Below, piece by piece: positions 45,133-55,100 of a DNA stretch of 64,000 nucleotides (the first letter of the stretch is position 1; the number at the start of each line of letters is the position of its first letter). The DNA is from an uncultured Acidobacteriota bacterium (GTDB lineage Bacteria; Acidobacteriota; Blastocatellia; Pyrinomonadales; Pyrinomonadaceae): NCBI GenBank assembly GCA_937859595.1, contig CALMAH010000013.1, positions 186,001-250,000 of the forward strand, given 5' to 3'. The notes under the pieces are model-generated. The model did no database searches. It had not been told where the DNA came from and saw only the letters and a program-made list of their open reading frames with translations. A program made the translations under genes and the position numbers.

Positions 45133-46779
45133 TTGATGATGTTAGCACACAAATCCGGCGCAGCCTGCACGGCCGCAGAAAGAGCCTCGAAGCGGAGCTT
45201 TGTAAACCGGTTCGCGGCCTTTCTTTCCCTATTTGTTCTGGCGGTGATTTCGCCTTCGTGCGGTTCGGCACCGACGGATCCGCGAACGCTGATACCCGCA
45301 GACGCGTTGATCTATCTGGAAACAAAAGACCTGGGAGCGGCGGTGGCCGCGATCACCGAAAACCCCACATTCAACGAGGCGGCCCTCCGCACGCCCGATC
45401 TCCGCGGGATAAACGGCATCGAGTTGTCGGTCGGCGTGATGGGCTTCGAGACGTCGGAAAGACAGCTTACGGAAGAAAGCTCTATCTTGAACTTTCAGCC
45501 GCGTTTTGCCGCAGTGGCGGAGACGGGCTATTGGAACTTTCAGGTGATCTCGTTCGTCGAGGAGGAACTAGGGCTATTTATCAGCGAAGCATATGGCGGC
45601 GAGGCAAAATTGGAATCGGAAGACAAGGACGATGGCCGTTACTACACCTGGACGGCACAGGACGGACGAAAAGCCTTTGCGTTCGTTGTCGGTAGTCTCG
45701 TGATCTTTGGCAACGACGCTACGGCGATAGAAAAATGCCTGGCGGTAAAGCGGGGCGAGGCGGAGAGCATTGCCGCGAATCCGAAGATCACGCGCGGCGA
45801 CCGGCTGGCGTTCGGATATGTGTCGCCTGAGGGTGTGGCTCAGATCGCAAACATCGCCGGCATCTCGATGGCAAAGCGTTCAAGCGAAGCTACCGAGGTG
45901 CAGAGCTTTATTGCCAGGATCGTGCCGGAATTGCTTCGAAACTCATTGGTTGACGTCACGTGGACAGCCACAAAAAAGGAGGAAATGATAGAGGACAGGC
46001 TCGATGTAGGACTTAATACTGAGGTCGCACCCGTGCTGGCCGAAACGCTTGCATCCTCGGGCTCCGACCCGGACAGAGCGATCGCACGTGCGATGCCAGC
46101 CGGGGCCAGCCTGACCCGCTACGACCTCAGAGACCCGCAGGTCGCATGGCGAAGCATTTTGCTGACGGCACAAAAGCTTACCGACGAGTTGAGCGGCGAG
46201 CTGATAGGGACGTTTTCATCGGGGCTCTTTGAACCCTACGGCATTGACGAACCGGAGCTGTTTTTGAGCGCCATAGGGCCGGTCATCTACACCGCTACGC
46301 TAGATGAAGCGGGAGATCGTGTGATATTTGCGGCAACGATAAAAGACGCGGACAAGGTGAAACAGGCCCTTGCGAAGGAATTCGAGACCGCTCGTCCTGC
46401 AGAGAAGCTTGGTGAGGCCGACACATGGACAACGGCCGACGGCAGCATGCGTGCGGTGTTCAGCGGGACGACGCTGGTGGTTGGCGACGCTGAGGCGGCA
46501 GCCGAGTTTTACAAACGGCTTGCCGATTCGGCAGCCTCGGCTGACAGGCCTTTCTTTGAGATCTTTAACTCATCTACGGCAACGTCCGTCACTATCGGCA
46601 CCGATGCTACGTCGGCGGTACAGATAGCGGAGGTGATCACGGAAAAAAAAGATGAGAACACCGCGGTGACGACCGGTTGGCTGACCGAAACCAGACCTAA
46701 CAGGAACGGCATCGAACGCCGAAGCGTGTCGCCATTCGGGCTTATCGGGACAATAATCACACAATTTTCGACGGATTGA
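45133..46779 (+). CDS. DUF3352-like exported protein of unknown function
   Basis: 548 residues. A long basic N-terminus precedes the signal segment FAAFLSLFVLAVISPSCGS; the cysteine could be lipidated but the lipobox is poor. The body begins with DPRTLIPADALIYLETKDLGAAVAAI, the usual DUF3352 opening, and has repeated segments like GSLVIFGNDATAIEKCLAVKRG and GTTLVVGDAEAAAEFYKRLADS, as in that family. Function is unknown. The 3-bp gap to the divergent SDR gene means each promoter lies inside the other's coding sequence, or the true start is further in. Confidence 0.8.
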   Translation: MMMLAHKSGAACTAAERASKRSFVNRFAAFLSLFVLAVISPSCGSAPTDPRTLIPADALIYLETKDLGAAVAAITENPTFNEAALRTPDLRGINGIELSVGVMGFETSERQLTEESSILNFQPRFAAVAETGYWNFQVISFVEEELGLFISEAYGGEAKLESEDKDDGRYYTWTAQDGRKAFAFVVGSLVIFGNDATAIEKCLAVKRGEAESIAANPKITRGDRLAFGYVSPEGVAQIANIAGISMAKRSSEATEVQSFIARIVPELLRNSLVDVTWTATKKEEMIEDRLDVGLNTEVAPVLAETLASSGSDPDRAIARAMPAGASLTRYDLRDPQVAWRSILLTAQKLTDELSGELIGTFSSGLFEPYGIDEPELFLSAIGPVIYTATLDEAGDRVIFAATIKDADKVKQALAKEFETARPAEKLGEADTWTTADGSMRAVFSGTTLVVGDAEAAAEFYKRLADSAASADRPFFEIFNSSTATSVTIGTDATSAVQIAEVITEKKDENTAVTTGWLTETRPNRNGIERRSVSPFGLIGTIITQFSTD

Positions 46780-46787
46780 TGCGGAGT

Positions 46788-47531
46788 TCAGCCTCGCCTC
46801 GCAGCACGTTTCAGCCGAGCCACGTTCTCCTCGATCCAGCGTTCGGCTTCCGTATAATAACGAAACTTTTCTTCGTCGCGCCGGAATGCGGCCGTATGGT
46901 TATAGCGGCGGCCATTGTGGTGGACCGTCGGATGGACGATATGGAGCATCTCGTGGAACAGGACGAACTCCACCACGTATCGCGGCGTGCGGTCGGTATC
47001 AAGCGAGCGGCTTATGACGATCGTGTCGTGAGTGGCGTCGTGCTGGCCGAGAATGCGGTAGGTTCTTTTCGTTGACCATGTAAGCACGGGTCGCGAAAGC
47101 GTACTGTCCAGGTATTTCGTATTCAGGTCGTCGAAGATCTCGTTGAGATCATAGATCTCGCCGACAGGGCCGGAGATCCGCTTTCGGCCCCTCGCCTTTC
47201 GGTCGGCGGCCGAACGTTCGACGAGCTTTTCCGACTTTATATAGCTGTCATAAGTCTCGCGTGCCCATTTTGGCGCCTTTCGCCTGTAGAGTTTTGAAAC
47301 AAGGATGTAGGCAAGCGCCTCGTGCACATCCGGGCCCATATCCCAGCAGATCTCAGCCAACCGCACAAAAACGCTGCCTTTTCGGACCCTGATCGTATGG
47401 TTTATTCCAACGTAGGGGTAGAATCGGACGTGGATATCCAGGCTGGTGAGGCCGCGGTCATAATGACCGAAAGCGCGAGCATATTTCTCTGCGATCTCGT
47501 CCAAAGATATGTCGGGTTCGATGTTAATCAC
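46788..47531 (-). CDS. SprT-like zinc metalloprotease
   Basis: 247 residues. The zinc-binding helix is FHEMLHIVHPT with a downstream HHNGRRYNHTAAFRRDEEKF segment providing the third ligand, the SprT/Wss1-like pattern HExxH...H. N-terminal half is helical with DVHEALAYILVSKLYRRKAP. SprT/Spartan relatives remove DNA-protein crosslinks or act on folded proteins; no zinc ribbon is visible, so exact role is open. Converges on the DUF3352 gene (8 bp apart) and diverges from hrcA. Confidence 0.8.
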   Translation of the reverse strand: MINIEPDISLDEIAEKYARAFGHYDRGLTSLDIHVRFYPYVGINHTIRVRKGSVFVRLAEICWDMGPDVHEALAYILVSKLYRRKAPKWARETYDSYIKSEKLVERSAADRKARGRKRISGPVGEIYDLNEIFDDLNTKYLDSTLSRPVLTWSTKRTYRILGQHDATHDTIVISRSLDTDRTPRYVVEFVLFHEMLHIVHPTVHHNGRRYNHTAAFRRDEEKFRYYTEAERWIEENVARLKRAARRG

Positions 47532-47548
47532 AGTTTAACTAAAAAGCA

Positions 47549-47578
47549 TTGACACAAAAGCCTTGTAAATGCTATTCC
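47549..47578 (+). promoter_or_regulatory. Sigma-70-type promoter candidate for hrcA-grpE-dnaK
   Basis: TTGACA (47549-47554) and TATTCC (47573-47578) are separated by 18 bp, 56 bp before the hrcA start. No CIRCE inverted repeat (TTAGCACTC-N9-GAGTGCTAA) is visible here or before grpE or dnaK. Confidence 0.45.
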
Positions 47579-47633
47579 TTTTAAAGGAAGCTTATCGTTT
47601 TTATGCGATCTGCTTCAAACTCACCGTGTCAAG

Positions 47634-48758
47634 ATGCCGGTTCGCGAGCCTAACCCAATGATCGAGGAAACCCGTGATTTTCCCGATTCTCGCGGGCAAA
47701 CCATCCTATCGGCAGTCATAAACGAACATTTCGTTACCGGTGAACCCGTCGGGTCGAAAACGATCGCGGAGAGATTTGCCAACGCTCCTGGCTTGAGCTC
47801 GGCAACGATCCGCAGCGTCATGGCTGAACTAGAGGAACTCGGGCTGCTCGAACACCCGCATACCTCAGCCGGCCGCGTCCCGACCGACAAGGGGTATAGG
47901 TACTACGTTGACAATCTACTTGGTGTTCTGAGCATTTCGAATGAGGACCTTGGCCAGATCGGCAGCGAACTCGGCCTTTCCGAAGGAGAGCTTTTGGAAA
48001 CACCGGACCGATTGATGGAACGTACGTCCCAACTCCTATCTGTTCTTTCAAATAATGTGGGGATCGTTGTCTCGCCTTCGCTGGCGAGCGACCGCCTGCA
48101 GCATATCGAATTCGTCAGCCTTTCCGACAACCGGATACTGGTGATCCTCGTCTCGGCTCCGAACATCGTTCATAACCGGATAATCCGGCTGAACGTTACC
48201 TTTTCCAAGGAGGAGCTGGAACGCTGTGCCAACTACCTGAATGCGGAGCACGCCGGAAAGAGCCTGTCGGAGATACGGAACGAGATACTCAAGCTGATGC
48301 ACGACGAACGCTCGCTCTTTGACCGGCTGCTGCAGACCGCCGTGATACTTTGTTCTCAGAGCATCGAGGACGAAGACCTATCGGCGGGCGAGGTTTTTGT
48401 CCAGGGGACCGGCAATATCCTGACCAAAAAGGATTTTGCTGACCTGGAGCGGCTGCGCGACCTGCTCTCGACCATCGGCGAACGCTCGAAACTGGTGCAG
48501 ATACTCAACGAATGCATCGGCAAAGAGAATAGCAGCGTTGGCGACGTTCAGGTGGTGATCGGCAGCGAGAACCGAACACCCTCACTCCAAAACTGCACGC
48601 TGATCTCGGCCCCGTACCGCGTTGGCGACAGTTCGGCCGTCGGCACACTGACCGTGCTCGGCCCTACACGGATCGAATACGCAAGGATGATCTCAGTAGT
48701 ATCCTACGTAGCCGGCCTTCTGGAAAAAATGATGTCCAGAAACATTTCCCGCAACTAG
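47634..48758 (+). CDS. hrcA: Heat-inducible transcription repressor HrcA
   Basis: 374 residues (an ATG at 47658 is an alternative start). N-terminal winged HTH: ILSAVINEHFVTGEPVGSKTIAERFANAPGLSSATIRSVMAELEELGLLEHPHTSAGRVPTDKGYRYYVD, the HrcA signature. The C-terminal inserted dimerisation domain is full length. HrcA represses chaperone operons through CIRCE, helped by GroEL. It heads an hrcA-grpE-dnaK set, 32 bp before grpE. Confidence 0.94.
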   Translation: MPVREPNPMIEETRDFPDSRGQTILSAVINEHFVTGEPVGSKTIAERFANAPGLSSATIRSVMAELEELGLLEHPHTSAGRVPTDKGYRYYVDNLLGVLSISNEDLGQIGSELGLSEGELLETPDRLMERTSQLLSVLSNNVGIVVSPSLASDRLQHIEFVSLSDNRILVILVSAPNIVHNRIIRLNVTFSKEELERCANYLNAEHAGKSLSEIRNEILKLMHDERSLFDRLLQTAVILCSQSIEDEDLSAGEVFVQGTGNILTKKDFADLERLRDLLSTIGERSKLVQILNECIGKENSSVGDVQVVIGSENRTPSLQNCTLISAPYRVGDSSAVGTLTVLGPTRIEYARMISVVSYVAGLLEKMMSRNISRN

Positions 48759-48790
48759 ACCCGACAAGCGGCATCCGCCGCAGGAGAATA

Positions 48791-49780
48791 ATGGATCCAC
48801 AACAGGAAATCGATGACCTGGAGGTCGTGATGGACGATGCCGACGACGACGACTCGGTATCGGTAGATGATTTCATCCGCGAACTCGAGGAAAAAGAAAA
48901 AGACCTGCATATCACGTTGGAGACGACGGTCATCGAGATAGAGCAGGGATTTGACGATGTCAATCCATCGGTATTTACGTCGGCGGTTGACCGGCCGGCT
49001 GAGCCGGCTGCCGCAGCCTCGATGGAGATCGAACCGCACACGCCCTTGACCGAAGACACCGATGACGAAGAGGACGAGATCGTGTATAGGCTGGAAGAGC
49101 AGATAGACGACATGGAAGACCAGATCTCGGCTCTTAAACAGACCATTACACGCCTCGAGGCCGAACGCGGAGAGATCTTTAAGAATTCACAGCGGAGGGC
49201 AAAAGATTTTGAGTCCTACCGGGCAAGAACCGAGCGCGAACGAACGGAAACGCTGCAAAACCAGGCGGGCGATCTTGCCGCGAGCCTGTTGCCCGCGTTG
49301 GACAATCTTGATCGTGCGCTCGAACACGCCGAAATGATCGGCCGTGAAAAAAGTCCGGAATTCGGACAGTTCTTTGACGGCATCCGGATGGTCAACCAGC
49401 AGATAATCGACACCTTCGCCGGTATGGGCATTGAGCCGATCCCTTCCGTGGGCGAACTGTTTGACCCCCATCTGCACGAGGCCGTCGCTCTGGAAGAAAA
49501 CACCGAATTCGATGACAACGTTATCTGCGAAGAGATGTTGAAAGGCTACAGGCTTGGCGACCGGATACTCCGTCATTCGATGGTAAAGGTCGCGTCAAAG
49601 AACGGAGCCGCGTCGGAGTCGGCGGAAAACGAAGAAACTGAGGCCAAAAGCGAACCGGACGAACCGGAAACGGAAGCCTCGGGGCATGAGATAGTTGTGA
49701 ACGAAAGCGAGCACGAACAGTCGATGGAAACCTCCTCACCGGCCACTGAACACGTCGAAGAAGAAGAAGTAGACGAATAG
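48791..49780 (+). CDS. grpE: DnaK nucleotide-exchange factor GrpE, extended
   Basis: 329 residues, against about 200 in E. coli. The acidic N-terminal part is about 100 residues; then the long coiled coil ([46 protein letters not shown]) and beta-domain with [27 protein letters not shown] and [25 protein letters not shown] very acidic C-terminal tail of about 60 residues follows ([23 protein letters not shown]). It releases ADP from DnaK. A GGAG site precedes the start. Confidence 0.93.
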   Translation: MDPQQEIDDLEVVMDDADDDDSVSVDDFIRELEEKEKDLHITLETTVIEIEQGFDDVNPSVFTSAVDRPAEPAAAASMEIEPHTPLTEDTDDEEDEIVYRLEEQIDDMEDQISALKQTITRLEAERGEIFKNSQRRAKDFESYRARTERERTETLQNQAGDLAASLLPALDNLDRALEHAEMIGREKSPEFGQFFDGIRMVNQQIIDTFAGMGIEPIPSVGELFDPHLHEAVALEENTEFDDNVICEEMLKGYRLGDRILRHSMVKVASKNGAASESAENEETEAKSEPDEPETEASGHEIVVNESEHEQSMETSSPATEHVEEEEVDE

Positions 49781-49826
49781 AACCCCCGGATCCCACGTTA
49801 ACAAAGCTAAACCAAAGGAAAGTTGT

Positions 49827-51632
49827 ATGAGTAAAGTGATCGGAATAGACCTTGGGACCACGAACTGCTGTGTGTCCGTGCTTGAGAGCGGCACAGTGCA
49901 GATAATCTCGAACAAAGAGGGCGGCCGCACGACCCCCTCGGTGGTTGGTTTTACGGACAAGGACGAACGGCTGGTCGGCCAGATCGCCAAACGCCAGGCA
50001 GTAACGAACCCGGCGAACACGCTCTATGCGGTCAAGCGGCTTATCGGACGAAAATACACCGCGCCCGAGGTCGAGAAGATGCGAGAGACCGTTCCGTTCG
50101 AGATAGTCGAAGCACCCAACGGCGATGCCCATATCAAAGTGCTCGACCGCGTTTACAGTCCCCCGGAGATCTCGGCCATCGTGCTTCAACGATTGAAGCA
50201 GGCCGCAGAGGAATTTCTCGGCGACAGGATAACGGAAGCGATAATTACGGTCCCGGCATATTTTGACGATATGCAGCGTCAGGCCACCCGCGATGCCGGC
50301 AAGATCGCCGGGCTTGAGGTTGAACGCATTATCAACGAGCCGACGGCCGCAGCGCTCGCCTATGGTTTTGGCAAGAACAAGACGGAAAAGGTAGCCGTTT
50401 ATGACCTTGGCGGCGGTACGTTCGATATCTCGATACTCGAGATAAACGATGGCGTATTCGAGGTGTTGTCCACGTCCGGCAACACATTTCTTGGCGGTGA
50501 AGATTTTGACCAGCGGATAATCGACTGGCTGGTGGAAGGTTTTAAGGCCGACTGCGGCATTGATCTGAAAGAAGACAGGCTCGCGCTGCAGCGTCTGAAG
50601 GAAGCGGCCGAACGGGCGAAATGTGAACTCTCCTCGGTCACGGAAGCTAACGTCAGCCTGCCGTTCATCGCGGCGGACACCACGGGACCCAAGCACATTA
50701 ACGCGACGCTGAGCCGCGAAAAATTTGAAGAACTTGTCCGGGACCTGGTCGAATCGTCGGTCGAACCCTGTCAAAAGGCCCTTTGGGACGCAAAGCTCAA
50801 ACCGGAAGACATCGACAAGGTGATACTGGTCGGCGGGCAGACCCGTTCCCCGATAATCACAAAGACCGTTACCGAGGTCTTTGGCAAGGAGCCTTCGGCG
50901 GAGATAAATCCGGACGAGGTCGTGGCGATGGGCGCGGCCATCCAGGGCGGCGTGCTTACGGGAGACGTAAAAGACATCGTTCTGCTGGACGTGCTGCCGC
51001 TCAGCCTGGGATTGGAAACGCGGGGCGGCATCTTCATCAAGCTCATACCGCGAAACTCAACCATTCCGCTCAAGAACACCATGACGTTCACAACAGTTGT
51101 GGACAACCAGCAGACGGTACAGATACACATTCTGCAAGGCGAACGCGAGATCGCACGCGAAAACCGGAGCCTTGCGAAATTTGAGCTTGTCGGGATCCCT
51201 CCGGCACCGCGCGGCGTGCCGCAGATCGACGTAACGTTCGAGATAGACGCGAACGGCATAGTCAACGTGTCGGCACAGGACAAGATGACGGGGCTGGAAC
51301 AGGCAATGCAGATAACACCGTCTTCGGGCCTCTCGCCGGACGAGATAGAAAGGCTGATAATGGAAGCCGAGACCTCCGTTGAGCAGGACCGGATAGAGCG
51401 CGAGCTGATAATGCAGCGTAACCGTCTGGAATCGCAGATAAAAAATGCCCGAAAGGCAATGGCCGAATTCGGCCGTTCATTCCCGCTCGAAGAACAGCAG
51501 GACATAAACGGCATACTCAACGAGGCCGAGGGCTCGCTGACATCAGAAAGCAAGGAAGACATCGAAGCCGTGATAAAGAAGGTCGAGGAAACCTCGAACC
51601 GCATCACGGCTGCGATGCTGGCCGGTGTCTGA
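49827..51632 (+). CDS. dnaK: Molecular chaperone DnaK (Hsp70)
   Basis: 601 residues. Hsp70 signatures: [28 protein letters not shown], and [13 protein letters not shown]. The substrate-binding domain and helical lid are present, but the protein is short at the C-terminus, ending in [11 protein letters not shown] with no EEVKDKK-type tail (E. coli DnaK has 638). A good site (AAAGGA) precedes the start. No dnaJ follows; a hairpin lies 3 bp after the stop. It works with GrpE encoded just upstream, in folding and stress response. Confidence 0.95.
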   Translation: MSKVIGIDLGTTNCCVSVLESGTVQIISNKEGGRTTPSVVGFTDKDERLVGQIAKRQAVTNPANTLYAVKRLIGRKYTAPEVEKMRETVPFEIVEAPNGDAHIKVLDRVYSPPEISAIVLQRLKQAAEEFLGDRITEAIITVPAYFDDMQRQATRDAGKIAGLEVERIINEPTAAALAYGFGKNKTEKVAVYDLGGGTFDISILEINDGVFEVLSTSGNTFLGGEDFDQRIIDWLVEGFKADCGIDLKEDRLALQRLKEAAERAKCELSSVTEANVSLPFIAADTTGPKHINATLSREKFEELVRDLVESSVEPCQKALWDAKLKPEDIDKVILVGGQTRSPIITKTVTEVFGKEPSAEINPDEVVAMGAAIQGGVLTGDVKDIVLLDVLPLSLGLETRGGIFIKLIPRNSTIPLKNTMTFTTVVDNQQTVQIHILQGEREIARENRSLAKFELVGIPPAPRGVPQIDVTFEIDANGIVNVSAQDKMTGLEQAMQITPSSGLSPDEIERLIMEAETSVEQDRIERELIMQRNRLESQIKNARKAMAEFGRSFPLEEQQDINGILNEAEGSLTSESKEDIEAVIKKVEETSNRITAAMLAGV

Positions 51633-51634
51633 TC

Positions 51635-51666
51635 TTCGGCAGTGTCTGGTCTTGGAGTGCCGAAGG
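51635..51666 (+). terminator. Hairpin after dnaK, weak terminator candidate
   Basis: CTTCGGCA (51635-51642) pairs with TGCCGAAG (51659-51666) over a 16-nt loop, starting 3 bp after the dnaK stop. There is no U-tract just behind, so Rho-independent termination is uncertain. The following 200 bp up to 51867 show no gene. Confidence 0.35.
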
Positions 51667-51867
51667 CGTCCCGTCAATTTAACAACTTATAACTGGGGTC
51701 TTAGGTTAAGGGCCGTCTGCGCGAAACCCACACGCGCGATATGCCCCGACGAGCGGTGGGCACATTTGAATATTTCACCAAATAGAGCCATGCCCATTTC
51801 TACCGGATCGCGCAAGATCAAATATCATCGCAATCAACCTTTCAAACTATGATCCGGTTCCAACTTA

Positions 51868-52242
51868 TCACTTGACCTCAGTTTTAGGTTCGAAATCCCT
51901 GAAAGTACCGTCGGGAGCCTTGATGGTCACGTGGTCGAGCACCCATTTTCCATCCCTATTGAATATACTTGCGCTCCCGCTGCCCGGCGGAATGTTTACC
52001 GTATCTCCGGTTTCACCCTTGTACCTGAAACCTTTGTGAGAAAGCTCAAGTGATATCAACCGGCCTGAAGTACTGGATTCGGAGCGCGTGACATCCAGTG
52101 CGTTACCGGGGTCATGCTGCTTTGCAAATTTGTCGAGCGCCGCAGTAACGGACGAAGGTTCCGGCTTGGACGGGCCAGATATAGAGCCGCAACCGAAAAG
52201 TGAAACGACCAGCATCGATCCCAGGAGAAGTTTGAGTTTCAT
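51868..52242 (-). CDS. Small lipoprotein of unknown function
   Basis: 124 residues. A clear lipoprotein signal: MKLKLLLGSMLVVSLFGC, with lipobox LFGC at residues 15-18. The mature part is about 105 residues, ending with FNRDGKWVLDHVTIKAPDGTFRDF, reminiscent of small secreted beta-proteins, but no family is recognised. It would be attached to the inner or outer membrane. It stands alone, 85 bp downstream of the RHS remnant's stop (same strand). Confidence 0.75.
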   Translation of the reverse strand: MKLKLLLGSMLVVSLFGCGSISGPSKPEPSSVTAALDKFAKQHDPGNALDVTRSESSTSGRLISLELSHKGFRYKGETGDTVNIPPGSGSASIFNRDGKWVLDHVTIKAPDGTFRDFEPKTEVK

Positions 52243-52326
52243 ATGCCTTTAACCTCGGTTCTTATTTAATTATCAGGTTATTCGCGCAAACACGATACAA
52301 GATAACAACGGGCTTGTCCAATACGT

Positions 52327-52974
52327 TCAGCCTGACTTGTTGATCGCTTCTATGGCCTTTCTATCCGCCGGCAAAAAAGGCTGACCACCAACACCCTGTG
52401 ACACGCGATCTTGACTTCCTGATCGTTCTCGGCCGCGCCGCGAAAAGGGAGCGGCGGCGAGGGCGAGGGCGGACATGCCGATGGGGTCAACCTGCGTAAA
52501 GCGCGACTGGCCCTGCGAATATGTACGGTTCACGGCATAGTCGAGTCCCGTCGAGGCGCTTCGATCATACGAAGTAAACACCTGATTGCTAAAGCCGGTA
52601 CTCTCGGCTCCGAGGGCCGTGCCAAATGGCAGCGTCGATTGCTGATAATACGTTCCCGCACCGGGATTCGTCACCAGCCGCGTCCCCAAACGGTCGGGGT
52701 GATGAAACTCGGTCGTCTCGGCTGTAGTAGAGACCTTCGTTGCTGTCGATAGCAATCTGCTCCCCGCATAAACATACGATCTCGAATACTCAGGCGTCGA
52801 TGAAGCAGTCGCCTCGGTGTATTCCACCACCGGGGCCGAGCCGCCCCAGGCATAATATGTCCGGTGCGTCGAGGTCTCCGTCACCAGCCTTTCTCTTGAC
52901 GCCCCATACGTATAGGTCTCGATCACATTATTCGAATCATCCTTTATCTTTACCAGTCGTCCCGCCGCATCGTT
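52327..52974 (-). pseudogene. Truncated RHS-repeat protein (3' end only)
   Basis: The frame opens after a stop at 52975-52977 and begins mid-repeat (NDAAGRLVKIKDDSNNVIETYTYGASRERLVTE), which is an RHS/YD repeat, not a protein start; a GTG at 52926 is the only start-like codon. The RHS core follows (TTEFHHPDRLGTRLVTNPGAGTYYQ, LDYAVNRTYSQGQSRFTQVDPIGM). After PIGM, an odd basic tail (SRRGRERSGSQD...) replaces the usual variable toxin region. All of the N-terminal part of the RHS shell is missing, so this is a broken gene. The break is close to the minisatellite. Confidence 0.8.
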
Positions 52975-53188
52975 TCAAGCCCGCCGACCCGTTTGAACCG
53001 TTCGATGCGGTTTTGTTGCCTTAGGATAGCCTCGAGGCGGGCGTTGTGGCAAGGAAATTCGGTCGCGGGCGGGAGTTGGCGGGCGTCAAACGGCCGTCTG
53101 AGGCTGGAATCTGGTGAAAAGACCGTAAATACGGGCTTTTGTTGGGTTTTGGGCGGCGGGAGGTGGGCTGACAAAGCCCATGGGGAGT

Positions 53189-53494
53189 GTTCCCAAGCCC
53201 GTGAGTAGCGTTCCCAAGCCTTTGGGAAGTGTTCCCAAGCCTTTGAGTAGCGTTCCCGAGCCCTTGAGTAGCGTTCCCAAGCCCTTGAGAAGCGTTCCCA
53301 AGCCCTTGAGAAGTGTTCCCAAGCCTTTGAGTAGCGTTCCCAAGCCTTTGAGTAGCGTTCCCAAGCCCTTGAGAAGTGTTCCCAAGCCCTTGAGTAGCGT
53401 TCCCAAGCCCTTGAGAAGCGTTCCCAAGCCCTTGAGAAGTGTTCCCGAGCCCTTGAGTAGCGTTCCCAAGCCCTTGAGAAGGGTTCCCAAGCCG
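53189..53494. repeat. Minisatellite: 15 copies of a 21-bp unit
   Basis: GTTCCC(A/G)AGCC recurs at exactly 21-bp intervals from 53189 to 53483 (15 starts), with the rest of the unit close to CTTGAG(A/T)AG(C/T). Because 21 is a multiple of 3, both strands stay open in all frames, giving heptapeptide repeats such as SVPKPLS (plus strand) or GLGTLLK, AWERYSR and GLGNASQ (minus). No frame has a convincing flanking protein. It lies in a 671-bp space (52975-53645) between the RHS remnant and the NFACT gene, ending 151 bp before the latter's start. The rest of the space shows no gene. Confidence 0.93.
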
Positions 53495-53645
53495 TTTGTC
53501 GGCGTGCGGACCGGCGATGGTGATGAGAAGGCTGCTGTTCCTGACGGGCGGACAAACGCCGGTGAACAATTGCCGTCTTGCGGAGCCGTTCGCCGGCAAA
53601 CGGGCGGCTTCATCGCGGTGGATGCCCACTGATATACTGCTTGCG

Positions 53646-55100
53646 ATGGAACCGCGGCATTTCAAACTGGTCGAGGAGGAACTGGCCTCTGTGCTTACGG
53701 GCCAGAGAATGGGCCGCGTTTTCCAGCTATCTCGGTTCGAACTCGTAATGGACCTGCGGCTTTCGGATTCGCGATATCTTTTCGCGAGCATCGAGCCCTC
53801 GGCGCCGCGAACCTATCTGATCCGGCGGCGATTTCGCGAGATCGAGCGATCGGCGGTGTCGCCCTCGCCCTTTACGGCCCAGCTTCAGCGTACTTTGGGC
53901 GGCACCTGTGTCTCGGCGGTCGAATCGGTAAAGGGCGAGCGGGTGCTGATCCTGCGTTTTGAACACGGCGAGGAACGGGATGCAGACACCCTGGTCATCC
54001 AGATCGCCGGGCGGTCGTCCAATATGTTCCTGCTCGCGGGCGAAACGGTCGTTGCGGCGGCCCGCCCGAGCGAGTCCGCGGGCCAGCGTCCGGGCGACCG
54101 ATATCATCCGCCGCCGCGCCCCTACGGTTTTGCGGAGCAGCAAAGCGATACCGCCGACGCGGCGATACCGAGAGAAAGCAGCATCTCGGAATATCTAGAC
54201 CGCGAATACAAGGAAAAAGAAGAGGAAAGGCGATTTACATCGCTTGCGGCCGCGGCACGGAACTCGATCCGCGGCGAAACGAAAAAGCTTACGCGGCTGA
54301 TATCTAATCTGAAGAAGGACCTGGCTGAACACGGCGAACCGGAAAAGTGGAAACGTTATGGCGATCTTTTACTTGCTAATACCGCCGCACCGGAGCGGGC
54401 CGGTGCCGCCGTCCGGGTAGTCGATCTTTTCGATGAGGCAATGCCGACGATCGAGATCGAGATAGACGAGACCGATTCGATCGCGGAAGCCGCAGAGAAG
54501 TATTTTCGGCGATACACCCGTTCGCGCAATGCTCGCTCTGAGCTGCTGACACGAATAGAAACTGCCGAGCGCAAGATTGAAAATCTGGAGACTCGGGCGA
54601 TTGCGATCGAAGAAGCGATAGGCCGGCGTGACATTGAAACGCTGGCCGAGGCGGCGGAACGACCAAGGCCTCTCGCCGGCCGCAAGGAGAAACCGTCAAA
54701 GAAACAGCCGCAGACATCGTCGTTCGCGCGAAGCTTTACATCGACCGACGGTTTCGAGATATTGGTCGGCAAAAAGGCCGCGGACAACGACTTTTTGACG
54801 TTTCGCGCCGCAAGGTCGCTTGATACGTGGATGCACGCTGCGGATTATCCGGGGTCCCATGTAGTGATCAGAAATCCGGGCAGAAAAGAAGTTCCGCATC
54901 AGACGCTGATCGAAGCGGCCCAACTCGCGGGCTTTTACAGCCAGGCAAAAGGCCACCCGAAAGCGGCCGTCAACTACACTCAAAAGAAATTTGTGAACAA
55001 GCCGAGGGGAGCGGCACCCGGCAAGGTAAGTCTTTCAAGGTTTAAGACCATCCTCATCGAACCGGGAATTCCACCGGGCGTCGGACGAATTACTCAGTGA
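53646..55100 (+). CDS. NFACT-family protein (RqcH/Rqc2-like, fibronectin-binding type)
   Basis: 484 residues from the ATG at 53646; in-frame extension to 53496 runs into the repeat zone and is not family-like. NFACT-N begins MEPRHFKLVEEELASVLTGQRMGRVFQLSRFELVMDLRL. Then a coiled coil (KKLTRLISNLKKDLAEHGEPEKWKRYGDLLLAN ... ETAERKIENLETRAIAIEEAI) and NFACT-R (DUF814): DTWMHAADYPGSHVVIRNPG, KAAVNYTQKKFVNKPRGAAPGKVSL. Known members bind stalled 50S subunits and recruit tRNA-Ala to add alanine tails. The copy is shorter than RqcH (about 570). It overlaps the tlpA-like stop by 11 bp, convergently. Confidence 0.88.
   Translation: MEPRHFKLVEEELASVLTGQRMGRVFQLSRFELVMDLRLSDSRYLFASIEPSAPRTYLIRRRFREIERSAVSPSPFTAQLQRTLGGTCVSAVESVKGERVLILRFEHGEERDADTLVIQIAGRSSNMFLLAGETVVAAARPSESAGQRPGDRYHPPPRPYGFAEQQSDTADAAIPRESSISEYLDREYKEKEEERRFTSLAAAARNSIRGETKKLTRLISNLKKDLAEHGEPEKWKRYGDLLLANTAAPERAGAAVRVVDLFDEAMPTIEIEIDETDSIAEAAEKYFRRYTRSRNARSELLTRIETAERKIENLETRAIAIEEAIGRRDIETLAEAAERPRPLAGRKEKPSKKQPQTSSFARSFTSTDGFEILVGKKAADNDFLTFRAARSLDTWMHAADYPGSHVVIRNPGRKEVPHQTLIEAAQLAGFYSQAKGHPKAAVNYTQKKFVNKPRGAAPGKVSLSRFKTILIEPGIPPGVGRITQ

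Noticed and set aside
47532..49826. CIRCE element for HrcA
   Set aside because: No TTAGCACTC/GAGTGCTAA-like inverted repeat seen in any of the gaps.
51625..51852. 75-codon forward frame after dnaK
   Set aside because: It overlaps the dnaK end and has no protein-like composition.
53189..53494. Possible CRISPR array
   Set aside because: The repeats are contiguous and there are no unique spacers.
52950..53791. Several long frames through the 21-bp repeat on both strands
   Set aside because: All six frames are open because the unit is a multiple of three; flanks are not protein-like, and one runs antisense through the NFACT start. The repeat itself is kept as a feature.
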